6,877 nucleotides of DNA from DASXUC01 sp036004445 (GCA_036004445.1 DASYRL010000136.1:1-6877), one strand, 5' to 3'. Shown: positions 1 to 6,361, counted from the stretch's first letter. The notes: generated by a model from the sequence alone, not told the origin. A program made the numbers and translations.

Positions 1-195
1 ACTCGCTGCGCTCGGGTTCAGGGCAACGCGCCTCGTGCGTGCCCACAGCCACAGCAGGATCGACGCGATGCCGAACCGTCCCGCGGCCAGCGTGATGGGG
101 GGAATCGCATCGACGCCGACCTTCCCGGCAACCCACGTCCCGCCGAAGAACAGCGCCATGAAGGTGAGGAACACGTACGCGGATCGCTGAGACAT
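1..195 (-). CDS. EamA/DMT-family permease, N-terminal part (cut by window edge)
   Basis: Reading the minus strand from ATG at 195 gives 65 codons without a stop to the window edge. The protein starts MSQRSAYVFLTFMALFFGGT and continues with WVAGKVGVDAIPPITLAAGR and a hydrophobic run ending in LLWLWARTRR. This is the usual opening of an EamA (drug/metabolite transporter) permease: a first membrane helix with G-x-x-(W/F)-x-x-x-K, a short loop with a PP pair, a helix starting near the conserved R40, and a basic Arg cluster on the inner side. The start is well fixed: an in-frame TGA lies two codons upstream (199-201) and an AGGTGA Shine-Dalgarno-like sequence overlaps it. Family members have about 280-300 residues and ten helices, so most of the gene is outside. 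It follows the PdxA-like gene on the same strand after 49 bp and may be co-transcribed. Substrate cannot be predicted; export or import of a small metabolite is plausible. Confidence 0.85.
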   Translation of the reverse strand, partial: MSQRSAYVFLTFMALFFGGTWVAGKVGVDAIPPITLAAGRFGIASILLWLWARTRRVALNPSAAS

Positions 196-215
196 GCGTC
201 ACCTGTTTCGACAGT

Positions 216-234
216 GAGGGTGACTGTCACCCTC
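216..234. promoter_or_regulatory. 19-bp perfect palindrome between pdxA-like and EamA genes
   Basis: GAGGGTGACTGTCACCCTC has two perfect 9-bp arms around a single central T. It lies in the 49-bp gap after the pdxA-like stop codon and before the EamA start. As RNA it could fold as an 8-bp stem with a 3-nt loop, but no run of U follows on either strand, so it is a poor intrinsic terminator. A dimeric-repressor operator for the EamA gene, or an mRNA processing or stabilising hairpin, are alternatives. A weak second hairpin, CTGT-TTCG-ACAG, sits beside it at 203-214. Confidence 0.5.
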
Positions 235-244
235 CTCCAGGAGC

Positions 245-1270
245 TTACCTTCGGCGGGTGCGCACGAGCCGCCCGGCGACCGACAGCGCCTGGCGCATTG
301 GCCCCGGATCGGCGATTCCCCGGCCGGCGATGTCGTGCGCCGTCCCGTGCGACGGCGTCGTCATCACGAACGGGTAGCCGACTCCGACGGAGACGCCGCG
401 CTCGAACCCCAACAGCTTCGTGGCGATCTGGGCCTGGTCGTGATACATTGCCACGACGACGTCGAACGCCCCCGCGCGGGCGAGCCGGAAGACGTGGTCG
501 GCCGGATGGGGTCCCGTCGCGTCGAGGCCTTCAGACGCCGCGGCGGCGATCGCCGGGGCGATGATGCGTCGTTCTTCGTCTCCCACGAGGCCGCCTTCGC
601 CCGCATGGGGGTTAAGCGCCGCGACGCCGATGCGCGGCGCAAGCGTACCGGCATCCGCGGCCGTGCGGTGCGCGAGCCGGATCGTGTGCAGGACGCGCTC
701 GACCGTCAGCAGCGCCGCCACGTCCTTTAGCGGAACGTGCGAGGTTGCGCGTGCCACCCACAGCAGGCCGCCCGACGCGTCCGTCCCCGCGGGGTGGGGG
801 ATCACGTTCATCTCGTCGTGATCGTCCACGCCGGCCAGCGAGGCGCACAATTCGTACTCGTCGCGGACCGGAAACCCGGCGCGGATGATCGCCTGCTTGT
901 TCAGCGGCGCGAAGACGACGGCATCCGCGGCGCCCGACAGCGCCAGCCGTACGGCCGCCGTCAGCCAGGCCGCGGCCGCACGCCCGGCGGCGGCGCTCAT
1001 CGCGCCGGCCGCCCAGCTCCGATCCTGTATCGGGACCTCGTGAACGGGCACGGCCGGCAGCGTGACCCCGCCGACCCGCTGGGCGATGTTCCAGACCTCC
1101 ATGTCGCCGACCACGATGACGTCGGCCTCTACGCCCGCGGCCAGAGCTTTGGCGAGGACTTCCGGCCCGATGCCCGAGGGATCGCCCAGGGCCACGGCCA
1201 GAGCGGGTCGGCGGGCGGACTCAGCAGGAATCTCGGGACCAGGCATCGTAAATGGCATATTGTATACCAT
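245..1270 (-). CDS. pdxA: PdxA-family NAD-dependent dehydrogenase (variant substrate site)
   Basis: The 341-residue product matches the PdxA family (4-hydroxythreonine-4-phosphate dehydrogenase, about 330 residues), which oxidises and decarboxylates a hydroxyacid with NAD(P) and a divalent metal in the cytoplasm. Visible motifs are GDPSGIGPEV (29-38), PLNK (122-125), TSHVPL (His178), LNPHAGEGG (His222), MYHDQ (His277) and HGTAHDIAGRG (308-318). The three His match the metal ligands known for E. coli PdxA. The GHTE segment expected after GFP (132-134) is replaced by VRDEYELC, so the substrate is probably not the vitamin B6 precursor. Relatives outside B6 synthesis include PdxA2 (D-threonate) and TphB (terephthalate dihydrodiol). 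The start is chosen from an AGGAG 9 nt upstream; ATGs at 1258 and 1246 are alternatives giving a shorter tail. The frame stays open to 1540, but that part is antisense to the MmgE/PrpD gene and lacks family similarity. It is divergent from the plus-strand operon. Confidence 0.88.
   Translation of the reverse strand: MVYNMPFTMPGPEIPAESARRPALAVALGDPSGIGPEVLAKALAAGVEADVIVVGDMEVWNIAQRVGGVTLPAVPVHEVPIQDRSWAAGAMSAAAGRAAAAWLTAAVRLALSGAADAVVFAPLNKQAIIRAGFPVRDEYELCASLAGVDDHDEMNVIPHPAGTDASGGLLWVARATSHVPLKDVAALLTVERVLHTIRLAHRTAADAGTLAPRIGVAALNPHAGEGGLVGDEERRIIAPAIAAAASEGLDATGPHPADHVFRLARAGAFDVVVAMYHDQAQIATKLLGFERGVSVGVGYPFVMTTPSHGTAHDIAGRGIADPGPMRQALSVAGRLVRTRRR
1252..1270. promoter_or_regulatory. Candidate GntR (FCD-type) operator in the divergent start region
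   Basis: ATGGCATATTGTATACCAT is an imperfect 19-bp palindrome (7 of 9 pairs match) and contains the tighter 12-bp site ATTGTATACCAT at 1259-1270 (5 of 6 pairs match). It is an AT-rich island in very GC-rich DNA. Operators of FadR/FCD-subfamily GntR proteins typically contain GT-nn-AC cores, often as TTGTATACAA-like sites, and an FCD GntR gene lies in the adjacent operon. TATACC (plus, 1263-1268) and TACAAT (minus, 1264-1259) resemble -10 elements, so bound repressor could block both directions; no convincing -35 elements were seen. Assignment to this regulator is inference. Confidence 0.6.
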
Positions 1271-1279
1271 CCGCACCAT

Positions 1280-1284
1280 CTCCT
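1280..1284 (-). promoter_or_regulatory. Shine-Dalgarno AGGAG for the PdxA-like gene
   Basis: On the minus strand AGGAG ends 9 nt before ATG 1270, which decides the start given for the PdxA-like gene. An ATG directly abutting it (1279) and a GTG (1276) are too close to use it well. ATG 1258 and 1246 have no comparable site. Confidence 0.55.
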
Positions 1285-1288
1285 GGCC

Positions 1289-1292
1289 GGAG
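1289..1292 (+). promoter_or_regulatory. Shine-Dalgarno GGAG for the MmgE/PrpD gene
   Basis: GGAG lies 6 nt before GTG 1299 and supports that codon as start. It faces the minus-strand Shine-Dalgarno 4 bp away, and the two form the arms of the imperfect inverted repeat CTCCTGGCCGGAG (1280-1292). Confidence 0.6.
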
Positions 1293-1298
1293 TGTGCC

Positions 1299-2681
1299 GT
1301 GGGTATCACGGAAACCGTCGCCCGCTTCGCCCTCGTCACCCGTACGATTCCCGACGACGTCCGGACTCTCGGTACGGACCACCTGGTGGACGGCATCGCC
1401 GTCATGCTGTCCGGGGCCACGGAGGCCTCGGGCACGCTCGTCCGCGCGCACCTCCGCGAGATCGGCGGGATCCCGCAGGCCACGGTCCTCGGGTCGATGC
1501 TGCGCGCGCCGCGGCAGCTGGCGGCCTGGGCGAACGGCACCGCCGGCCACGCTATGGACTATGACGACACCCAGCTGGCGACCGATCCGAAGAGCGTCTA
1601 CGGGCTGCTGACGCACCCGACGGTGCCCGTGCTGGCGGCGGCGCTGGCGGCGTCGGAAGGGACGGCCGTCTCCGGCGCGACCCTGTTGGATGCGTACATC
1701 ATCGGCGTCGAGGTCGCCTGCCGGATCGCCGATGCGATCGCGCCCCGCCATTACAGCGATGGGTTTCATTCCACCGCTACGATGGGCGGGTTCGGCGCCG
1801 CGGCGGCCGTCGCGCGCCTGTACGGCTGCGACCTCGATCAGACCCGCCGCGCGTTCGGGTTGGTGGCGAGCATGGGCGCCGGCCTGCGCGAGAACTTCGG
1901 CACGATGACCAAGCCCTTTCACGCCGGCCGCGCCGCGGAGAACGGGTTGTTCGCCGTGCTGCTGGCGCGGCGCGGGTGGACCGCGGCGACGGACATCCTC
2001 GAGGCGAAGCGGGGATTCTACAACGCGGCCGCGGGTGGATTCGATCCCGGGAAGATCGAGGGCAAACTCGGCGCCCCGTACTTTTTCATCGAGCCGGGAA
2101 TTTCCATCAAGCCGTACCCATCGGGATCACTGTCGCATCCCGCGCAGGACGTGCTGCTGGAACTGGTCCGCGAGCACAACCTGACCGCCGAGCAGATCGA
2201 GCGGATCGACGTCGGCGTCAACTCCCACGTCCCCAATGCGTTGATCCATACGAAGCCGGCGACGGCCCTGCAGGGCAAGTTCTCGCTGCAGTTTCAGATG
2301 GCGATCGGCGTGCTGGAGCGCCGCGCCGGCATCGCCCAGTTCGTCGACCCCAAAGTCGCCGATCCGCGCACGCGCGCGTTGATGGAGCGCGTGGCGGTGT
2401 ACGTCGATCCGGAGATCGAGGCGCTGGGCTACAACGAGATGCGCATGCGGGTGCGGATCACGCTGCGCGACGGCCGGACGTTGGAGGGGTTCGCCGACAA
2501 GGCCAAGGGGCACCCCCGCAAGGCGATGTCCCGCGACGATCTGCGCGAGAAGTTCATGGACTGCGCCGCGCTGGTGATGCCGTCGGACCGGGCCGAAGCT
2601 GCGCTGGCCGCGTTGTGGGCGATCCGCGACGCCGCCCGCGCGGACGCGGTCGCGCCGCTGCTGGTGGGGAACGCCCCATGA
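1299..2681 (+). CDS. MmgE/PrpD-family dehydratase/decarboxylase-like protein
   Basis: The 460-residue product has the length and motif order of the MmgE/PrpD family, which includes 2-methylcitrate dehydratase PrpD and cis-aconitate decarboxylase. These act on di- or tricarboxylates in the cytoplasm without a cofactor. Motifs are NGTAGHAMDYDDT (79-91), THPTVPVLAAAL (His106), GFHSTATMGGFGAA (His157), GTMTKPFHAGRAAENG (Lys205, His208), IKPYPSGSLSH (Lys271, His280) and KFSLQFQMA (327-335). By position these correspond to the Asp/His/His/Lys/His set described for cis-aconitate decarboxylase, so the protein is probably active. It has SGS where many relatives have Cys-containing KPYPCC-like sequence. 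The start is GTG 1299 with GGAG 6 nt before it; the frame is open back to 1062, but that part is antisense to pdxA and low-complexity. It is first in the plus operon, and its TGA overlaps the next ATG (ATGA). The substrate is unknown; MmgE/PrpD subfamilies are poorly assigned. Confidence 0.92.
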   Translation: MGITETVARFALVTRTIPDDVRTLGTDHLVDGIAVMLSGATEASGTLVRAHLREIGGIPQATVLGSMLRAPRQLAAWANGTAGHAMDYDDTQLATDPKSVYGLLTHPTVPVLAAALAASEGTAVSGATLLDAYIIGVEVACRIADAIAPRHYSDGFHSTATMGGFGAAAAVARLYGCDLDQTRRAFGLVASMGAGLRENFGTMTKPFHAGRAAENGLFAVLLARRGWTAATDILEAKRGFYNAAAGGFDPGKIEGKLGAPYFFIEPGISIKPYPSGSLSHPAQDVLLELVREHNLTAEQIERIDVGVNSHVPNALIHTKPATALQGKFSLQFQMAIGVLERRAGIAQFVDPKVADPRTRALMERVAVYVDPEIEALGYNEMRMRVRITLRDGRTLEGFADKAKGHPRKAMSRDDLREKFMDCAALVMPSDRAEAALAALWAIRDAARADAVAPLLVGNAP

Positions 2682-3736
2682 AGCGGTACCGATTGGCCGT
2701 CATCCCCGGCGACGGCATCGGCCGCGAGGTCATCCCCGAAGGGCTAAAGGTCCTCGAGGCGGCCGGGGGGCGCCATGGGTTTGCCGTCGACGCCGCCGAA
2801 TTCCCGTGGGGCTGCGAGTACTACCTGCAATATGGCGTGATGATGCCCGCCGGCAGTCTCGACACCCTCGCGACGCACGACGCGATCTACCTCGGCTCGA
2901 TCGGCGACCCGCGCGTCCCCGATCACGTCTCCCTGTGGGGCCTGCTGCTCCCGATCCGCAAAGGCTTCGACCTGTACGCGAACGTTCGGCCCATCCGACT
3001 GCTCGAGGGCATCGACGGTCCGCTCGCCGGCCGCGCCCCGAGCGACATCGACATCGTGTTCGTGCGCGAGAACACCGAAGGCGAGTACGCGGGCGTCGGT
3101 GGGCGCCAGGCCCTGGGCACCGAGCACGAGGTGGCGCTGCAGACGTCAGTCTATACCCGCCGGGCGACCGAGCGGATCCTGCGGTTTGCGTTCGACCTGG
3201 CCCGCCGGCGGCGGAGACGCCTCGCCCACGTCACGAAGTCCAACGCACTGCAATACACCGCAGTGATGTGGGACGATGTCGCCGCGGCCGTCGCGGCCGA
3301 CTACCCGGACGTTTCTGTCAGCAAACTGCACGTCGACGCGGCCGCCTACCAGATGGTGCTGCATCCTGAGTGGTTCGACGTGATGGTCGGCAGCAATCTC
3401 TACGCCGACATCCTCACCGACCTGGGCGCGGCGCTGCAGGGCAGCCTGGGGCTGGCGGCGAGCGCGAATCTCGATCCGTCACGGCGCCGGCCGTCGATGT
3501 TCGAACCGGTGCACGGGTCGGCGCCGGACATCGCCGGCCGCGGAGTCGCCAATCCGCTTGCCGCCATCTGGAGCGCGTCACTGATGCTGGAGCACCTCGG
3601 TGAACCCGACGCGGCGGCGGCGGTGTTCGCGGCGCTGGCGGAGGTGGTGCGGCAGCGCGACGTCCGGACGCCGGATCTGGGCGGGACGAGCCGGACGCAG
3701 GACGTCGGAGATGCCGTCATGGCGGCGTTGCGATGA
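2678..3736 (+). CDS. dmlA: D-malate/tartrate-type dehydrogenase (isopropylmalate dehydrogenase superfamily)
   Basis: The 352-residue protein belongs to the beta-decarboxylating dehydrogenases: NAD- and metal-dependent oxidation of a 2-hydroxyacid followed by loss of CO2. It resembles E. coli DmlA (D-malate dehydrogenase) and TtuC (tartrate dehydrogenase) more than LeuB: it has the IPGDGIG start, WGCEYYLQYGVMMP (44-57), VPDHVSLWG (80-88) and FVRENTEGEYAGVGGR (128-143). Expected active-site residues are present: Arg94, Arg104 and Arg130 for the carboxylate, Tyr137 and Lys187 for catalysis, Asp220, Asp244 and Asp248 for the metal. The NAD loop is HGSAPDIAGRGVANP (279-293). Length is normal for the family. 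Start ATG 2678 overlaps the previous stop as ATGA, indicating translational coupling; a weak GGGGA precedes it. A run of six Arg (176-181) is unusual. D-malate, tartrate or a substituted malate are all possible; sequence alone does not decide. Confidence 0.92.
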   Translation: MKRYRLAVIPGDGIGREVIPEGLKVLEAAGGRHGFAVDAAEFPWGCEYYLQYGVMMPAGSLDTLATHDAIYLGSIGDPRVPDHVSLWGLLLPIRKGFDLYANVRPIRLLEGIDGPLAGRAPSDIDIVFVRENTEGEYAGVGGRQALGTEHEVALQTSVYTRRATERILRFAFDLARRRRRRLAHVTKSNALQYTAVMWDDVAAAVAADYPDVSVSKLHVDAAAYQMVLHPEWFDVMVGSNLYADILTDLGAALQGSLGLAASANLDPSRRRPSMFEPVHGSAPDIAGRGVANPLAAIWSASLMLEHLGEPDAAAAVFAALAEVVRQRDVRTPDLGGTSRTQDVGDAVMAALR

Positions 3737-4404
3737 GCAGCCTGCTGACCAAGAACGTTCCCGCGCGCGATCTCGTCCTGCGCAAGCTGCGGGGCGCGAT
3801 TCTCTCCGGGCGGTTTGCCCCCGGCCAGCGCCTGCGCGAACGCGAACTGGTCGAACGCATGGGGGTCAGCCGGACGCCGATCCGCGAGGCGCTGCGCAAA
3901 CTCGAACTCGAGGGGCTGATCACGACCGTGCCCTACAAGGGCCCGGTGGTCACGCGGCCCACGCTCGATGACGCGCGGGACCTCTACGAGGCGCGCGCGG
4001 CACTGGAAGGCCAGGCCGTGGCACTGTTCACCCAACGCCGTGACCCCCGGGCGCTGGCACGGCTGCACGAGGCCATCGCTCGCGCGTCGCGGTCACTGTC
4101 CCGCCGGCACCTGGGCTCACTGCTGGCGGCGAACAACGCGTTCCACGACACCCTCGCCGCCGGGTGTGGCAACGCGCTGCTGCAGGCCATGATCGCCAAC
4201 CTGCGCGACCGGATCGTCCTGCTGCGGGCGGAGTCGCTGTCCTTTCCCGGCCGGCGGCCCCGCTCGGTGGCCGAACACCGCGCGATCGTGCGGCTGATCG
4301 AACGCGGGCGGGCCGCGGACGCGCGGGCGCTGACCGAGGCACACGTCATGCACGCCTGGCACGCTGCGCGCGCGCAGCTGGTGGCCCAGGAGCAGCAGCC
4401 GTGA
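3733..4404 (+). CDS. FCD-type GntR transcriptional regulator
   Basis: The 223-residue protein has an N-terminal winged helix (about 11-75), including LRGAILSGRFAPGQRLRE (19-36), and the recognition region ERMGVSRTPIREALRKLE (41-58), a hallmark of GntR proteins. The C-terminal half (about 80-210) is a helical FCD ligand-binding domain. Its likely metal ligands are Asn134 (Asp in many relatives) in NNAFH, His138, His182 in EHRAI and His204. FCD domains usually bind small carboxylates, with the ligand contacting the metal, and most members repress. The start overlaps the preceding TGA as ATGA; the nearest GGAG is 22 nt upstream, so translation probably relies on coupling. Lying inside the operon, it would control its own synthesis if it binds the palindrome at 1252-1270. 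The ligand is likely the imported acid or a product of the neighbouring enzymes. Confidence 0.94.
   Translation: MSSLLTKNVPARDLVLRKLRGAILSGRFAPGQRLRERELVERMGVSRTPIREALRKLELEGLITTVPYKGPVVTRPTLDDARDLYEARAALEGQAVALFTQRRDPRALARLHEAIARASRSLSRRHLGSLLAANNAFHDTLAAGCGNALLQAMIANLRDRIVLLRAESLSFPGRRPRSVAEHRAIVRLIERGRAADARALTEAHVMHAWHAARAQLVAQEQQP
4388..4392 (+). promoter_or_regulatory. Shine-Dalgarno AGGAG deciding GTG 4401
   Basis: AGGAG lies 8 nt before GTG 4401, inside the end of the gntR gene. The next in-frame ATG (4413) would be 20 nt away, too far to use this site, so the GTG start with the GTGA overlap is preferred. Confidence 0.65.
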
Positions 4405-5378
4405 GCGCGCACATGGCGCCCACCGCGCGGCGCATCATGGAGCAGGTGCTGGCGGTGCGCGCGGGCGAGCGGCTGGTGATCGTCACGGATTACGAACGAC
4501 CGCGGTCGATCACCGACCTCCTGACGACGACGGCGGTGTTATACAGCTTGAACCCGGTCGTCGTGATGATGCCCGCACGCGAGATGGGCGGTGAAGAACC
4601 CCCCGCGGCGGTGGCCGCAGCGATGCGGGAAGCCGACTGCGTCATCGTCCAGACGTCCCATTCGATGACCCACACCAACGCGGAGCGCGACGCGCTGGCC
4701 CATGGCGCGCGCGTGTGCAACATCCGGGAAGTCGACGAGGAGATGATGGTCCGCGGCGGCATGACCGCCGACTACGACGAGGTGGACCGGATCACGCGCC
4801 GCGGCGTCGCGCTGCTGAGCGCAGCCATGCGCGGCCAGGTCACCACCCCCGAGGGGACAGATCTGCGATTTGATCTGACCGGCCGGCCGGCGTTCGGCCT
4901 CTCGGGATTCGCGCGCGAGCCGGGGACGTTCTCCGGCCTCCCCGACGGCGAGGCGGCGATCGCCCCACTGGAGGGGACCACCGAGGGAGTGCTCGTGAAT
5001 CCCTATCTGATCGAAAAGATCGGTTTGGTCACCGAGCCGTTCAAACTCGAGGTGCGCGCCGGGCGCATCGTCGACGTCGCCGGCGGCGCACAGGCGCAGC
5101 AGCTGGCGGAGATCCTCGAGCGCAAGGACCCCGGCGGCCGCAACTTCGCGGCGGAGTTCGCGCTGGGCACGAACCCGGCATGCCGGTTGATCCCCAAGAG
5201 CCGCGAGGTCAAGAAGCGGCTCGGGCAGGCGCATGTCGCGCTGGGCGACAACCGCAGCCTAGCCGGGACGGTCGACAGTGCGATTCACCTCGACATCATC
5301 CTGTTGCGGCCCACGGTCGTCGTTGACGACCGGCTGATCCTCGATGACGGCGATCCACTGTTCGCGAAGGAAACGTGA
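4401..5378 (+). CDS. M29 aminopeptidase-like / NicX-like metalloprotein
   Basis: The 325-residue product resembles proteins annotated as aminopeptidase T-like (peptidase family M29), a fold shared with NicX, the iron-dependent 2,5-dihydroxypyridine dioxygenase. The C-terminal half has the family's metal-site segments: LPDGE (180-184, Glu184), AEFALGTNP (251-259, Glu252), QAHVALGDN (His278) and IHLD (His296, Asp298). The Tyr that follows the HIALG-type His by seven residues in true M29 peptidases is Arg285 here, and the protein is about 80 residues shorter than typical M29 enzymes. The N-terminal part (about 20-110) looks like an alternating alpha/beta domain. There is no signal peptide, so it is cytoplasmic. 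GTG 4401 overlaps the gntR stop as GTGA. A ring-cleaving dioxygenase, hydrolase or other metal-dependent enzyme is more likely than a peptidase; the substrate is unknown. Confidence 0.8.
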   Translation: MSAHMAPTARRIMEQVLAVRAGERLVIVTDYERPRSITDLLTTTAVLYSLNPVVVMMPAREMGGEEPPAAVAAAMREADCVIVQTSHSMTHTNAERDALAHGARVCNIREVDEEMMVRGGMTADYDEVDRITRRGVALLSAAMRGQVTTPEGTDLRFDLTGRPAFGLSGFAREPGTFSGLPDGEAAIAPLEGTTEGVLVNPYLIEKIGLVTEPFKLEVRAGRIVDVAGGAQAQQLAEILERKDPGGRNFAAEFALGTNPACRLIPKSREVKKRLGQAHVALGDNRSLAGTVDSAIHLDIILLRPTVVVDDRLILDDGDPLFAKET

Positions 5379-5380
5379 CG

Positions 5381-5391
5381 AGAGGGGGAGG
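5381..5391 (+). promoter_or_regulatory. Strong purine-rich ribosome binding site before tctC
   Basis: AGAGGGGGAGG in the 16-bp gap ends 3 nt before ATG 5395. It is the strongest ribosome site in the window and fits the high production expected for a periplasmic binding protein relative to its enzymes. It also rules out the longer open frame from 5344. Confidence 0.7.
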
Positions 5392-5394
5392 CAG

Positions 5395-6354
5395 ATGAGA
5401 TACGGATTACGCATGGCCGGTGTACTCCTGATGGTGGTCCTGGCGATGAGCCCCGCCGCCGTCGGGCAAGGCTCCTATCCCACCAAGCCCATCACGCTGG
5501 TGACGCACTCCAGCGTGGGCGCGGGCGGGGACATCTTCCTGCGGCAGCTCGCCAAGCACCTGGAAGGGATCGTCCCGGTGCCCATCGTCGTCGAGAACCG
5601 CCGCGGCGGCGGGTCGGCGACCGCTGTCAGTTTCGTTGCCACCGCGCCCAAGGACGGCTACGTCCTCTACGGCTCGACGCCCACGATGCTGCAGACGCCA
5701 ATGCTGGCGGAGACGCGCCACTCGTTCCTCGACATGGAGCCGGTGGTGAACGTGTTCTTCGACCCGATGATCCTGTACGTCCGGACGGCGTCGCCGTGGA
5801 AGACGCTGCAGGACATTGTGAACGCGGCGCGGGAGCGGCCCGGCCAGGTCAAGTTCGGCGTCGCGACGCCGGGGTCTGTCGAGCACATGATCTCGCACCA
5901 GGTTCAGAAGGTGACCAAGACGACCGTGCAGCCCGTCACGTTCGAGGGCGGCGGCGACCTGCTGCTGGCGGTGCTGGGCGGTCATGTCGACCTCGGCGTG
6001 GGCGAGTTCGCGGAAGTCGCCTCGCAGGTGCAGGCGGGGCAGGTCCGGATCATCAACTCGTTCACCGAGAAGCGGCTGCCCCGGACCACGATCCCCACGG
6101 CGAAGGAGCAGGGCGTCAACATCGTGGTCGAGAAGTTCCGCGGCCTGCTGGGACCGCGGGGCATGGACCCGGGCGCCATCGCGTTCTGGGAGCGGACGAT
6201 CCAGACCGTGCTGGCCCGGCCGGCCTACCGACAGTACTACGAGTCGGTCTACCTCCTGCCGGCGTACATGGATCACAACCAGTACAAGGCCTACCTGCAC
6301 CGGATGAACCAGACGCTGCGCCGGTACCTGAAGGAGATCGGGGTCCTCAAGTAG
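5395..6354 (+). CDS. tctC: TctC/Bug-family periplasmic solute-binding protein
   Basis: This 319-residue protein is the extracytoplasmic receptor of a TTT transporter. It begins with a Sec signal peptide: Arg2 and Arg6, a hydrophobic core at about 8-20 (MAGVLLMVVLAM), then SPAAVG with likely cleavage near residue 24. The mature part opens with the family signature SYPTKPITLVTHSSVGAGGD (27-46), then VVENRRGGG (65-73), APKDGYVLYGS (84-94), PGQVKFGVATPGS (149-161) and LGGHVDLGVG (194-203). Length is normal for Bug proteins. The first binding loop reads HSSVGAGGD rather than the common PxxPGGxxD, which could mean a different ligand set. The purine-rich ribosome site and a 16-bp gap from the upstream gene fix the start and indicate the same operon. 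Bug proteins bind mostly carboxylates, including citrate, aspartate, and terephthalate in TphC; the ligand here is unknown. Confidence 0.95.
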   Translation: MRYGLRMAGVLLMVVLAMSPAAVGQGSYPTKPITLVTHSSVGAGGDIFLRQLAKHLEGIVPVPIVVENRRGGGSATAVSFVATAPKDGYVLYGSTPTMLQTPMLAETRHSFLDMEPVVNVFFDPMILYVRTASPWKTLQDIVNAARERPGQVKFGVATPGSVEHMISHQVQKVTKTTVQPVTFEGGGDLLLAVLGGHVDLGVGEFAEVASQVQAGQVRIINSFTEKRLPRTTIPTAKEQGVNIVVEKFRGLLGPRGMDPGAIAFWERTIQTVLARPAYRQYYESVYLLPAYMDHNQYKAYLHRMNQTLRRYLKEIGVLK

Positions 6355-6361
6355 ATCCACG

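Noticed and set aside
18..230. 70-codon minus-strand frame at the left end
   Set aside because: It is out of frame with the EamA N-terminus, which has a membrane-protein signature and its own ribosome site.
203..234. Intrinsic terminator between the pdxA-like and EamA genes
   Set aside because: A stem is possible, but no U-tract follows on either strand and the genes are codirectional and close.
1062..1298. N-terminal extension of the MmgE/PrpD frame (open to 1062)
   Set aside because: The residues are Ala/Arg/Thr/Ser-rich shadow of pdxA coding; GTG 1299 has GGAG at 6 nt and gives the normal family length.
1271..1540. N-terminal extension of the PdxA-like frame (open to 1540)
   Set aside because: It is antisense to the MmgE/PrpD start, has no family similarity, and a Shine-Dalgarno supports ATG 1270.
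1221..1922. Minus-strand open frame (233 codons) opposite MmgE/PrpD
   Set aside because: Gly/Arg/Asp-rich mirror of the coding strand with no recognisable motif or ribosome site.
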